The translations under genes were made by a program, and so were the position numbers. The notes under the pieces were generated by a model, which was given only the letters and a program-made list of their open reading frames with translations, did not search any database and was not told where the DNA came from. DNA of 64,000 nt, taken from Fasciolopsis buskii (taxonomy: Eukaryota > Platyhelminthes > Trematoda > Plagiorchiida > Fasciolidae). The stretch lies in the NCBI GenBank assembly GCA_008360955.1, contig LUCM01004957.1, positions 40,787 through 104,786 of the forward strand, in the 5' to 3' direction. Shown here in pieces: positions 25,443-36,790 of this stretch. Numbering within the stretch: position 1 is the first letter of the stretch; each line of letters starts with the position of its first letter.

Positions 25443-26186
25443 CTTTGCTTTTGCGAAAAATGAGGCAGAAAGTGAAAAAAAGACGGGGAATAAGCTGGTT
25501 TTCGGCAATTTCATTCCCAAATTAACAGTCACGTATACCTAGTGGGAATGTAAATTTGATGAATAATGTTTTTGTATCAAAGTCCGCTTATTTGACTCAA
25601 CAAAGCCTTGCGTAGGTTTCGGTTAGGAACAAAATAATTGCCCTTGTTATTAACTGCTTTCCGCTGGATAAAGTCCACAGATGCAAAGGATTAGTTACTT
25701 CCTGTCTTATATGATAGTTCTTGGTCGCCGTCGCCGTCGCGGTCGCGGGGACTTGAAAATCGGCCGTCATTGCCGGCTAGAGTGATCTGACCAAACCTTC
25801 CTGTGAGCAAGGTGGTTGATTGTCATTCATGCCACTGTTGGCAAACGAAGCTAATGAAAAACGTTCGGCGAATTCCTCGATATTTTGCAGATCATTGAAG
25901 GCACTCTCATCTCCCTGCCATCCTGCTCCTGAAGCGCCCTACAGTCCTACTAGTCATAGATTTCCTGATTTCCATCTTCAGCCGTACTGGCTTGTCCTTT
26001 TTAGTTCCTTGTCAGAGCTACTATGTCTTGTACTTTCTTCACTGCACTTTTCCCAACCACGAACAATAAATAGTTCACACATCCATTTTTGATTACATTA
26101 GCTTACTCTGACGTTGCAAAAACTACTGCAACCTACTTGTAAAATATGGAATTGATTTGGCCGGTACTGGAGTTACCAAAACTCAC

Positions 26187-26376
26187 CTTGTTCGTTCTTA
26201 TATCCTTCTGGATCTAACGAAATGAAGTCATCCAATGGATTAGCGATGAAACTGGAACCATTCGCATGTTGAAAACAACAAGCCCTTGCCAATTGTTCAA
26301 GAGCAAGTTCTTTACTCACTTTACATCTGTTCAGATATTTTTGACCAGCATCCAAAATGGTCCTGGTGAGACAGCT
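26187..26376 (-). CDS. Internal exon of an unidentified minus-strand gene
   Basis: Bounded by a CTTCAG acceptor and a strong GTGAGT donor (phase 0 in, phase 1 out). It encodes 63 codons including LTRTILDAGQKYLNRCKVSK, ELALEQLARACCFQHANGS and NPLDDFISLDPEGYKNEQ. The clean frame, balanced composition and splice sites make it very likely real. It looks helical in the first half and acidic at the end. I do not recognise the family. Together with 27567-27701 and 25366-25442 it gives a C-terminal piece of about 132 residues. Confidence 0.65.
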
Positions 26377-26756
26377 CTGAAGAATGAATTACACAATTGC
26401 ACATCGTCGTCGACTTTACAAATGTCACTAGATCTGTATAATATTGCTATATTGTTCAGTCAACATTCATGCAGCATTTGAGCTAAGGACGACGGTTTCG
26501 ATGTGGACCGATTGCTTTCCCCGTGAATCGTCACAGGGATTCTCTTCCAGTTAATCCAGTTCGTTTCCTGTTTGACTATCCAGCAGTCTAATAGTTATTA
26601 TACGCAACTTACAAATGGTGGCAGCCTATTTCTTGAAAGATGTGAACCCGTTCTTATGAATAGTGCATAACGCAATTGGATTAATGCTTAACGAACGGAG
26701 CCATTTTCAAGGATGAAAGCATTTTTTAGATTACCACTTTTATATCTTTGTATGGG

Positions 26757-27070
26757 ATAGTAGTAGGAGATTATGGTACCATGAAATTATTCACCATGTA
26801 CTACCAACGTTTATCTCACCAGTAAGAAATCATGGAAGCAGTGTACATCTGCTTCATCGTTGTTAGGAATCATGGGCAGTGTACATCCACCACCCCGAAC
26901 TGGGACGCGAACCCGGAACGAACGATTTTGAGTCGAATGCCTTGTCCATTAAGCTACCTGACAGGCTCTTAATAGTTACATCTAGCCGTCACTGATTTCC
27001 ACGGCCGTGGGCCGCTAGCGCACAGCAGTCGACCCTTACTAAAAGATGACTCCTCAGCAGCCTAGAGCTG
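26757..27070 (-). mobile_element. Ribozyme SINE, copy 3
   Basis: Same layout as copy 1. Minus-strand B box GGTTCGCGTCC, A box with a TAATGG-to-TAATGGA-type change near 26950, ribozyme region 26838-26882, and tail GGTGAATAATTTCATGG ending in CTCCTACTACTA. It lies between two exons of the unidentified minus-strand gene, so it would be spliced out of that transcript. Confidence 0.75.
26838..26882 (-). ncRNA. Inactivated hammerhead in SINE copy 3
   Basis: The core CTGATGA has become CCCATGA and GAAAC has become GAAGC. Stem I (ACACTG / CAGTGT-like) is still largely pairable. The loss of core bases predicts no cleavage. Confidence 0.7.
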
Positions 27071-27566
27071 TCCACTAAAATGAATGTCGATTTGCACAGA
27101 CTGTATTTTACACAGTCTCTCATTGGGGCTGTTCCAAACGATGGGCTTTACTACAAGTTTCCTGTTAATAATACTATACCATCAGGACATCGGTTAACCA
27201 TGTTAAACTTTAAGGAAAGAATTTGCAAGTCAGCGGTGCTTCAGGGGCAGGTAGAACTTGAGGGTGAGACCAATCCGTCTGAAAGCCGCACAGATGAAAG
27301 TACACCTCAGCTCTTGATTTTTGATTCGCTCGACACTTGAACTGACGTACTTAAGGCACGGTATAAGTCATTTACAGAAAGATATCTGGGTTGAGGAATG
27401 ACAGTGTGGGTGGTAACTCCCTTGTTTTACTCTGAATCAATTGATTTTCTAAGCGCACTTCTCTTTAAAAGTTGACCTGGAGGGACTTATAACTTTTTCT
27501 GGTTTCTCACGACAATTTTGAAGTTTGGCTTTTTCCGAACAGGTTAAAAGGAGCACATCTACAAAC

Positions 27567-27701
27567 CTTGACGGAATTTCTGCACTCCCGTAATTGCGCA
27601 ATATGCTGAATTTCAGGCGAAGTATATAAACCGCCTTTGACACAAGCACTGCAGCCAATGCGATGAAGGAATTCCTTTGGGTACCAGCAGTAGTGATAGA
27701 C
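27567..27701 (-). CDS. Upstream exon of the unidentified minus-strand gene
   Basis: After a CCCAG acceptor the frame reads YHYCWYPKEFLHRIGCSACV, then KGGLYTSPEIQHIAQLRECR and NSVK before a GTTTGT donor (non-optimal). It is 45 codons, phase 0 at both ends, so it joins the exon at 26376 in frame. Cysteine-rich, with a C-x-x-C (CSAC). Further 5' exons were not found. The rival reading is that translation runs on past the weak donor for about 20 codons to a stop. Confidence 0.5.
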
Positions 27702-30156
27702 CTGGGATTCGGATTAATTGCTTTCGACACATCTGAGGCGAGTGCTCAACTAATGGGGACACGATGCTGTCGGAGCAGAGGTAGCGGTTATTTTGATTTC
27801 AACCGCGAGGTCAGTATATAACTCATACACATGTATTTGAGGTTTGGTGTTCAGCAAGGCCGAGCAATAAGTACTGTCATGTTTTTTTGAGTTCCCAGTA
27901 AATCCATTTGAGGGAGGGGTTTAATTTCGAATCAGATCGCTTACACGTATTGCGGTACGATCAGTTTTTTCTCAGATAGAAGGAAAATACTAATCGGTAA
28001 ATAGAAACCGAGGTCATATTCAGTGATATCCCATTGCATTCCCCCGTCAAGAATGAACCAGGTCAGAGAAAAAGCAAGTTAACTCCGAGGCATGATCATT
28101 CTCCTTCGTTTGTTTTCGGGAGGTTTTCGAACTGACGTAAATAAACATATTTTTTTAACAGAAACCAATGAATTAATCTTTTTTTGCAGTGTCTTAGTTA
28201 CTATTTTGCTGACCTCTTAATATTCATCTTTCCAAACGTAGTCCGCTTGACTTCAGTACTTTCAGTTTACACCTACCGATGTAGGGATCTGTCACACACA
28301 ATTTTACTTGTAAATACCAAACTTCTTATGAAAAAGTCACCTGGTTTTCAGTGTGATTCGTGTGCAGCTAAAAAGTCTGCGATGCATGATCACGTCATGT
28401 AAATTTTACATAGGATTCTGTCCTGTGCTGCTTGAAATTCACTTTGCAGTTACTCGGCTGTGCTGTTGTTAAACGTGGAGGGATCAGTTTGTATAGCAGC
28501 CGTCAACCGCAGCTTCGGTAAAAAGGAAGTTCATTAAGAAAGTAACTCACTGGGAGATCATGATGATCAGCTGATCTTCAAGAAACTCAATTAACTTTAG
28601 TTAAATATTCGTTTCCATTTAAGATCTGGCTCTGCACTGTCCTAGATACAGTGATAAATCTTATGGGCTGTTCCACGGAGAACCCAAAATAGTGAACTCA
28701 GTTTACTCTTTACCTGAGGTTCTCACTACTTATTATCACGATGGAATCAATCATTTCTTATCACAGCCAGTCAATTTATTGAAACTGGCTACGCAAGCGG
28801 GTCGATTTCTTATTGTTTTGAATAATAGCAATTTGACTTCGAGTCTCAGCTAGTGAAACGAACGCATTAGGGAACGAAGACAGACAGTCAATGCCACTAA
28901 GTGATTTAACCAACTGCAATAATTCTCACCTCCTCGGAAATCGGCACTGCGGAAAAATCTTCTGCAAAACGAAACCAGTAAACCGAAAATGTTGGACAAC
29001 GGGCCAGAACGAAAATCTTTTAATGCGGCTAAATTTTGGATATGGTGGTCTAATTGTCTAGCTTTTGGGGTTATAAACTTTCCTACTGTGTAGCAGGGGC
29101 TTTTTGAAGAACATCCTACTTGTCTTACGAAATTTCATGGATAGCCCAGTGTCTTCACAGGTAGGTAATGACTTTCTAATACCTGACTTGAACAGAAATA
29201 TCAATTTTATCAGTTACAGTACGGTCAACCATTAAGATCGAAGAAAGACTGAATTAGGACGGGAATCATTCAGTTACCAGAAAGGTTGCAAGCAATTCCC
29301 ATCTGATGGCTCTTTGGTCAAACTCTTACCATCATTTTTAATGGTCTTGACATGTACGTTGCTTTTCTTTAGAACTGGAATGTTCCAGTGGAATAAACCT
29401 GATTGCTATTACCGATAATTTGCGGTATTCGTTACACGGATTATGGTGCTTACAATTTCAGACCATTTGGTGCCAATTGTCGTTGGACTGTGATAACATT
29501 GTTTAGACAGACAGTGTGTGCACACAGTGCTCTAAGCATGTAAATATTAGAGGAATGTGTATGACAGGAAATGTCGTAGTCAGTCTGAAATTCAAGAAGG
29601 CCCTCTTGGTTTTGATAGCGATGATCTTGCGATTAGAAGCACGTGATCCGAATCTCATGCTGATCGGAATGCGGGTCAACAGAGTGCTGATGCGAGGAAC
29701 TAACAAAATCTGCACAAATAATATGGACCCGTTTATCTGAATGCTCAAGTTGGAACAAGCGCTAAGATTTAACTGGAAATTGTTACTTAGTCAAATGGTC
29801 CTTCGGTTGTTATGGGAAGGCGGTTGTTTGCTCTTATTATGCAGTGTTTATTTTGTTTAGGCCACCGTGAATGAAACTATGTATTAATGCAGCATTTTCA
29901 ATTGAATACAAGTGCCCAAATGTAGCATCAGCCCACGGTAAACAGGAAAATTTTATGTGGAAATTCAAACTCATACATCAAAGTGAGATTTCTATCTGCG
30001 GCCATTTTTCCATTTGGCAATTGCTTAATGGTCACAGAGGTGTTTTTGAAATTGCGCTATTGTTGTGTCCGGACACCTGGGTCTTTGCAGCTGAGATGGC
30101 CCATTCAAAAGTAGAATTTTACAGTCGACAACAATACATACACCAATAATTTTCAG
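27702..30156. other. Region between the minus-strand gene and the first seen EPS8 exon
   Basis: The 5' exons and promoter of EPS8 should lie here or further left but were not identified. A short open minus-strand segment near 29.65-29.72 kb (VDPHSDQHEIRITCF before a stop) follows a GTGCAG acceptor-like site, but no partner exon was found. Confidence 0.4.
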
Positions 30157-30258
30157 GTGTATCGTTCAATGTGCAAAATTCAACCGCTCCCCACGGATTT
30201 GTTTTTTTCAAAAGATTCACTAAGCCATATGACAGCTCAAATCACCATGAAAAACCCG
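30157..30258 (+). CDS. EPS8: EPS8 homologue, exon before the PTB domain (first seen)
   Basis: Acceptor TTTTCAG and strong donor GTGAGT. It enters in phase 1 (two bases GT) and leaves in phase 1. The frame reads VSFNVQNSTAPHGFVFFKRF then TKPYDSSNHHEKP. The last base G joins TG of the next exon to give valine. This corresponds to the unstructured N-terminal leader that precedes the PTB domain in EPS8. The exon with the start codon was not found. The other two frames either break or do not match the next exon's phase. Confidence 0.6.
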
Positions 30259-30620
30259 GTGAGTGTATGTACATTTGTTTCATCTGGAACCACCTGCAGT
30301 TCAAGTGCATTACGCTCGAAAAGGGACTTACCATTGCGAGCCAAACAAGATAAGAACTAGGTTTCCCATGAAGGCCTTCGAAGGTATAGATGTAAATTTG
30401 ACAGAAACTACTGTATAATTTGCCGCTTTAAATAACGATATATTCGGATGAATTTTCCCTAATAAGGCTTTAGAGTGGCAATACGTACCACGATTGTGCG
30501 AAGATTGAGCAAAAGCTTTGCAGTTCTAAAGTAAATTCCACTTCCCCAGATAAGACAAACCTGGCTGAAGATCATCCTCACTTTAATTCCTTTTTTCCCA
30601 AATACCCACCTCCAGACCAG
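30259..30620 (+). other. EPS8 intron
   Basis: 362-base GT..AG intron, phase 1. No embedded element seen. Confidence 0.6.
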
Positions 30621-30847
30621 TGTTTGAAGACCCCAGAGGTTTGTACATTTCCACGGTCTATTCCCGATATGCCGTGCTACATGTAAAATCGTTCACGGTG
30701 CCGCCCTCATGCGCCCCGCTACGGACCAGCGAGGCTGTCGGTCTACTCCATCGCCAAAAGTGCTTTGCCACAAAGAGATATGATTTGAAAATAGTAAGAA
30801 AATGGGGAAACTACGAACTGATTGTATTAGACTCTCGGCAAAGACGG
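30621..30847 (+). CDS. EPS8: EPS8 homologue, PTB domain part 1
   Basis: Between acceptor GACCAG and donor GTGAGT. The frame reads LYISTVYSRYAVLHVKSFTV, then a loop, SEAVGLLHRQKCFATKRYDL and KIVRKWGNYELIVLDSRQRR. It aligns with the start of the EPS8 PTB domain: 'S.YRVEHLTTFV', then the 'T.EDGIRKL' helix, then the strands 'WTQDMILQVDDRAVSLIDLES'. PTB domains of this family bind NPxY-type receptor tails and scaffold actin regulators under the plasma membrane. Phase 1 in, phase 0 out. The order of secondary elements is kept although sequence identity is low, as expected for a flatworm homologue. Confidence 0.82.
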
Positions 30848-32111
30848 GTGAGTTATCGTAGGAAGAAACGATATTCTTTTCCGGATGTACACTGTTGGAC
30901 TTTTGCTGTCGTAGCTTGCAATAATATTTTTTAGATCAGCCATGGACATTTTTCCTCCGTACGGCTAGATATCATGTTTCGAGGATGTTTACACGGCTCA
31001 GTCGATGAATTCAGGTTGAGGTTTCCAACCGGTGACGATAGAACTACCTAGGCTGGGTTGGTAACATGTTTCTTCTGTAACTGATTCAATTTGGTCTCGT
31101 AAATGTCTTATGAATGACTGATTGAAACTCATTGTCAAAATAACAATGAGAAAGCAGCCACATGAGGAGGCAACTAGAGAGTTGGATCTGTCCAGATTCA
31201 CTAAACATTGGTTTCGTGTTTTGCAACGTCGTTATAGAATCAACGCTACATATCCTCGTGGTGGCTTATCTTAGCCGCAGTAATCACCCATCACTCCGAC
31301 CATTTGACAAGCTTTCCGAGTAATAAGCCATCAAAACTCCGGCCGCATACTACTGTTCATAGAAGTGTCTACCATTCGGCCTCACATTTTGAAGTGCTTT
31401 GGTTAAAAAGTACTGATCATTGTCGGTGTGACAGTCTGCCCTATAATCTCACGGGGATTCACCTTCCGGTTTTAATTACTGACCTATCGGTTGACACAGT
31501 AACAGGCTCCGTTTTTTATTTGTCTAGTTAAGATAGAATGGGGCTAAGATGAACCATTAGGGAATCCCATAGTTAACATAATGGTAGTTATACAAAGACT
31601 GAAATGGTTTATCCCTACGACACCCTGTTTTTTTATTTTGGGGTAACTTCCAATACTAAAGGCTCAGTTTATTTTTTCTTAGAAGAAAACGTAATCCACT
31701 TTTAACAAAAACAGTCATCTTGAAAAGTGCGCTAGAGTTTTGCTCGGACAATCTTCTTTACAAATAAATTAGGGCGAGTCGTCCACATCTGACATTCACG
31801 TGGATGGCACGGTTCGCCGCACGGTCCGCTACAGCTGAAGTCATACTCATTCGTTTACACCAACTTGTGCAGGAATTTCGCACTGACAGAAACAATTCAT
31901 ATTTAGACAGAAATGAACTAAATTTACCGACAGACAAGTTCAGTGCAATAGTTCCTTAGTTTTAACAAGGACAGCCGAAGCAATAAAGTGTCAGTTGTCA
32001 GTTGTGCACTTAACTTCAGGTACATTGAAGATTTTAAGTTTTTGTATGGGTACAAGGTCTGCTGAGATGAACCCTGGTCTGGTTCAAATTTAAGCTGGAC
32101 TGACAATGCAT

Positions 32112-32145
<34 letters not shown>

Positions 32146-32392
32146 GCACACTCCTGACAACATGAATCAGAATGTGATGACGCATGCCTGAGCAGAGTTT
32201 ACAAATAGGAGGATATTTAAGCAGGAATGCATTGGCTGCTTTTTCCTTTGTTCCCGGGGCGATTTTGCCCAGTCCTTCAGAGGTCAGTTGTGTGAAGACA
32301 AGAGTCTTCGTATTCCAGGGTGGACAGTACTTTTTATCCGATTACATACGCTGAGCAACATGGATCTCTATTCCCATTATTTATTTCTGTAG
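30848..32392 (+). other. EPS8 intron with AT microsatellite
   Basis: Phase 0 intron. Holds an (AT)n tract at 32111-32139 and no recognised gene. Confidence 0.6.
32111..32139. repeat. (AT)n microsatellite
   Basis: Uninterrupted alternating AT of about 29 bases. Confidence 0.95.
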
Positions 32393-32542
32393 GAAGTGGA
32401 GCGATTTCCAGTCAGATACCTTCGTTCCCCCAAGACGATATCTTGTGGAAGAAATCAGTTGAGCAATTTGTTCATGTTTACGGTTGAAGCACACTCTTTC
32501 GGGAACAATACTCCGGTATCGCATGAACTTCACATTTTCAAG
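32393..32542 (+). CDS. EPS8: EPS8 homologue, PTB domain part 2
   Basis: Acceptor TTTCTGTAG, donor GTGAGC, exactly 50 codons, phase 0 at both ends. Reads EVERFPVRYLRSPKTISCGR, NQLSNLFMFTVEAHSFGNNT and PVSHELHIFK. This matches the EPS8 PTB core 'ELENFPL..I..C.......Y.SVLALV...P....DLHLFQ': the E-x-F-P motif, the hydrophobic strand and the closing LHxF strand. It is one of the clearest exons of the gene. Confidence 0.88.
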
Positions 32543-35429
32543 GTGAGCAGAAGTCTTACTGAAACTAACCAGCACGACGATTTTCGGCACAGAAAAGCCT
32601 TTGAGCTGCGAGAACATTACATGATACATGGTTCTTAATCCTGGTCTTCACTGAATTTTTTATGCACCACAATTGATATTGCGAACTGAATGAAAAGAGA
32701 TAATGTTGAAAAAAAGAAAGATCACATTTAACTTTAGCCTTCGTCATTACTCACGTCTGCTTTTGCCATAGTCAGTATTTCACAATGCATTGTGGCACTT
32801 AGTTTGACTCCCTGTGGCTGTGTCTACCCGCATCACAACACCTATTGAATTTACACTCAGGATGTGTGATAGACCACATACCGATCATTGTAGCTCTTTG
32901 ATTTTAGTTAACTTGGAATAAAGCGTGCAGTTTGTTTACTGAAGATGTTTTTCACTCAAAATTTCCGGGTATTCTTAGTATTCTTCTTACTACAGTCCAG
33001 AACTGCATGGACTCATAATTATAACAAACGAAAGGATGTGAATAGAAAGACACTAGGAAGACCACTGTAGGCTCAAATTATGCTCGTGATCAGTCAGCGA
33101 TATAATGACAGAAACCTAAAGAAAGCCACCGGTTTTACGCTGATCAGTAGCTGATTATTCTCACTCTGGCGAGAACACCCAGTAATCTAAGGATATTAGA
33201 CTTTTACTGTGTATGCAACAGCTCAATGTTTTCAATGCGTATTGGTTGATTGGCCCGTTAACTAAATAGGTTCATTGTTGCTGCTGATATTCAAATAGTT
33301 TTTCATTGAGCTTATCAATCGGTGCTATCAGTTGCTTTAATCTGAGCACGCTTATTTTATATCTAGCGTGACACGTAGTTTTTCATTTGGCGGAGTGAGT
33401 GCAGAATGTACAATTTGGAAATTGATCGCTGTGTTAAAGCAAAAATGGAGCGTAACACCACCAACCATATTTCCGATTCTTAAAAAGAATAGAGCTACCA
33501 TCAGTTTCAAAACTCCACCTCCGTCCATCCTCGAGGCTCTGTCGGAAGCCCCGTTCTACAGGTGGATGTAATAATGTTTTTCCCTATATTTTTGAAGGCC
33601 TTAGATATGGCTTCAGTACTGGGAAAAAGGCCTACACACTCCTATCCAGTCCGTTGCATGTCATTGCCAATAGGATTGTTTTGTGTTCAGTAAACGCCAA
33701 TTTCATTGTTGAGATTTTGGGATTTCTGTTTCCGAATAGCATTCACTATTCACATCGTTGTTTGCCAAGGTGATAACTGAACCCGATGAACATGTAAACC
33801 GAAGACAGCATAAATTTGTTATTTCTAGTAGATAAATCATTGTTAGAGTGCGATAAAATCTATAAGGTGCCAAGCAACAAGGGCAAAATTAAACAACTAC
33901 AACCTAACTGTGCTACTTCTGTTCATTTATTGATTGCTCAATTTCACTGATCACACAGAAACGGGCTGTTTTTTTAGCAAACACGCAACTGCAAGTTCTG
34001 GTTTCATTGAAAAACTTGCCATTGATTGCAGTTGTTTCCTTTCGCCACCGACACAGCATAAATACAATCCATCGAAACTGAACTGACATTTGACCGGAGA
34101 TGAGATTAATTAGCACAGTTGTTATCACTTATTTGTCAATGCAATCTATTTTTTTTACTTCATCGTCTCATGGATTATAAGAACGGCTTTTCTCGAGTTG
34201 TTTTTCTCCTCCCATTTTTGCAATTCTAATCCAATCTATGTCCAATAGTTTTTAGACTCTTCCACTAAATTCGCATATTGCAGATCGCGGGTAATATTCA
34301 CGGCATAATAAAACACCAACTAGTTGGAGCAATTTTTTGCTGTTGGTCCCTCAGGGCTCGGGTAAATATACTTAAGGTAATTATTTTGTGCCTGTGGGGC
34401 GGAGTAAGAATTTGTCTTAAGGTGATCAGTTACCTCAGTTCATTTGCCTTCTTACAATTACTCCTCTGTAGTTACGTTTGCTGTCTGTTTGGGTCGTATA
34501 CTGCACGACCTTATAAGCTACTCTATCTATAATAGTCGAGCTGTAATTTGTGGTTATGTTTTCATTGCTATATCCAAGTAGCTGATCGGATTACTCACGA
34601 CTAATTAGGTGAGTCTAATCAGGTCAGTTTCATTGTTCACATACAAAAACATTCAGACAGAAGCCCCGTTAATTATCCTAGATTAGGAATCCAAATTTGG
34701 CTCCTTGCTTCCAAGAATGATTGAATCATACAAGCTACGCTTTCTTTTGTTCACTTAAATTCTTATTTGCTGGTTCAGTGGGAAATATCATAGCAATCCA
34801 AACACGTCAACTAATCAACCACAAAAATCTGCGGGGACCGACTACCACAAGAACTGTCACTGAGAGCATCGCATTACTCAACCGACAATGAGCTTAAAAA
34901 ATGCAAACGCAATGGCTGTTCACGGTGTTCCTTCTTCCGGTCGGATACGTATCCAGTAGTCAGGGCAGTGGGTTTGTCAGCTTGTTGTACAATGGTGGAC
35001 CAAAGTATGAATGAAGAAAGCCGTTTATTTTGGATACGAATTAATACTTGAATTTGGTTAATCAGTCCGTGGCCGGATCTGCCTCTAAACGGAAGGTTCC
35101 GTTTGCGGTATTTCTGGAACGGAAACTGTTAATCATTGTCAAGGCAGACTCAGTGGCAGAACCTACTAAACCTGCAAAAGCACGGAAACCAGTAGTCCAT
35201 CGGAACTGCACAGTTTGTCAGACACATTTTTGGCGGCTCTCGCTACGCGCGATTGTTTGTTTGCGAGTGCTTGTGTATTTGTGCGACTAAACTAAAAAAG
35301 CTTGCATTCTATTTCGATCCATATGTCGCTGAAAACACTTTAAATTTCTCATTAATTTAAGTATGTAACTTTTCTCCAGAGAAGCAAATCAACATGATAA
35401 ACGGAAGTTAAATAGGCCAAATAAATAAA

Positions 35430-35822
35430 TTACCACGTTAGTAGTAGGAGATTGAATGTTTCCATGAAATAATTCCCCATGTGACATCATTGCTCAACTC
35501 ACCATAAAGAAACTATGGAAGCAATGTACAGCTGTTTCATCCTTGTTTGGAATCATCAGCAGTGCATGTAAACCGTGCCCGAACTGGGACTCGGACCCGG
35601 AACGAACGATTCTGAGTCGAACGCCTTAGCCATTACGCTACCGGGTAGGCTGTGAACGGTTTGAACTTCACCACATGATGTTGCACATATCCGTCACTGA
35701 TTTGCACGGTTACTGTCCGTTAGCTCACAGCGATTGACCCCTACTCAGAGATGACTTCTGTGCAGGTAGCCTAAGTACGACGAAGGCTTCGTATATGACC
35801 TACAGAGATTGATTACTTGGTA
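35430..35822 (-). mobile_element. Ribozyme SINE, copy 4 (most complete)
   Basis: The longest copy. Minus strand: head with CTACCTGCACAGAAGTCATC, CAGTAACCGTGCAAATCAGT, A box TAGCGTAATGG (about 35632-35642), B box GGTCCGAGTCC (about 35589-35599), hammerhead 35521-35565, then ATGGTGAGTTGAGCAATGAT and a tail ending in CTCCTACTACTAA near 35440. Being antisense to EPS8, its ribozyme would not be active in the EPS8 pre-mRNA itself. Confidence 0.8.
35521..35565 (-). ncRNA. Hammerhead ribozyme in SINE copy 4
   Basis: Core CTGATGA and GAAA intact. Stem I GCACTG / CATTGC has one C-U mismatch. Stem II TCC / GGA with loop AAACAA. Stem III is the ACAGCTGT palindrome. Predicted cleavage after CTGTA. Confidence 0.75.
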
Positions 35823-35824
35823 CA

Positions 35825-35955
35825 TGTTAGTAGTGGGAGATTGAATGTTTTCATGATGATTCCTCACAAGGATGAAACAGCTGTGCAGTGCTTCCATGGT
35901 TTCCTTATGGCGAGTTGAGGGATGATATCACATGGTGAATTATTTCATGAAATAA
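35825..35955 (+). mobile_element. Inverted partial SINE copy (tail plus ribozyme 3' half)
   Basis: Begins with the SINE tail in one orientation (GTTAGTAGTGGGAGATTGAA) and joins at about 35853 to the opposite orientation starting inside the ribozyme core (TGATGATTCC...GGATGAAACAGCTGTG) and running out to the tail GGTGAATTATTTCATGAAAT. The base after CTGT is G, which is not allowed at the cleavage position, so it should not cut. Head and promoter are missing. Confidence 0.7.
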
Positions 35956-36713
35956 ATTAACGTTTGCTATACTCATGAGCTGACAATATTTCCACGGAAC
36001 CACATGACCATTTATTTGTTGACCAACAGTTCAATCGCCATTATTCCGGTATTCAGACGTGGATGGAACTATTTTCTGTGTTCATTATTAATCAATGATC
36101 AGTTCGGTTTTTACACTTCATCAACCTTGCACGAAATTGCCCCGATTTTGGTTATTATCACGATCGCGAAATTAAAAGCGGATGTCTCTTTGCTTCTTTT
36201 GCTCAAGTTTATAAGTGGACGCAATCACATTATTGAATGACCGCGATTAAGATGACCTCAGGCTAATAATTCGCACACTAAATCCTCTTGCTAGCGACTT
36301 AGAAAGCGGCTGTCTAGGATATCCTTTTAGTTCTATCTGAGGATTTGGGCAGTGCTTTCCCCACAGACCATTTATGGATTATGGTAGGAAAGTGCGAAAA
36401 CAAACAGAGTTGCGGGACAATGAAATGCGGATGGGAAGCCTGGGACAAAGTTGAGTTTTTGTTTTTATTTAATTTTCTCGCACAAAATTCCGCTTCCAGT
36501 CATGGTTTTAGAGACAACAAGCTTACAAGCAAAAGTTTGTTGAATTTGTTCATCCATTCATGTATTGCTCATCTGAAGAGGAAATCTGAATAGCATCACA
36601 CGGGGAAGTCTTCTATTGTGGTTTACCAAGAAAGGTTAAACAGAATGGTAATATTCTAGGCTACTGTAACTTTGAAATGCGTTTCTTATTTTGTTTATTC
36701 GCTTTCCCATCAG

Positions 36714-36790
36714 GTACTGAACTGCCCGGCGAAAGAACTTGTAGACGATTTGCTAAGAGCTGGAATTCAACCACATGCAAACAATTCACG
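36714..36790 (+). CDS. EPS8: EPS8 homologue, end of PTB domain
   Basis: Acceptor CTTTCCCATCAG, donor GTATGG. 77 bases, phase 0 in and phase 2 out. Reads VLNCPAKELVDDLLRAGIQP then HANNSR. It corresponds to the C-terminal PTB helix of EPS8 ('CDEVKANLISEDIESAI'). The last two bases CG pair with G of the next exon to give arginine. Confidence 0.78.

Larger units (their letters stand above)
32543..36713 (+). other. EPS8 intron with SINE copy 4 and inverted partial copy
   Basis: 4.2 kb phase 0 intron. Apart from the SINE pair at 35.43-35.96 kb nothing was recognised. Confidence 0.6.

Noticed and set aside
33368..33571. Open frame with SVTPPTIFPILKKN-like sequence
   Set aside because: No good acceptor, and the phase does not match the flanking EPS8 exons.
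34284..34361. Phase 0 open segment with AG and GT ends in the PTB intron
   Set aside because: Would interrupt the last PTB strand and helix (HIFK-VLNC), which align well when joined directly.
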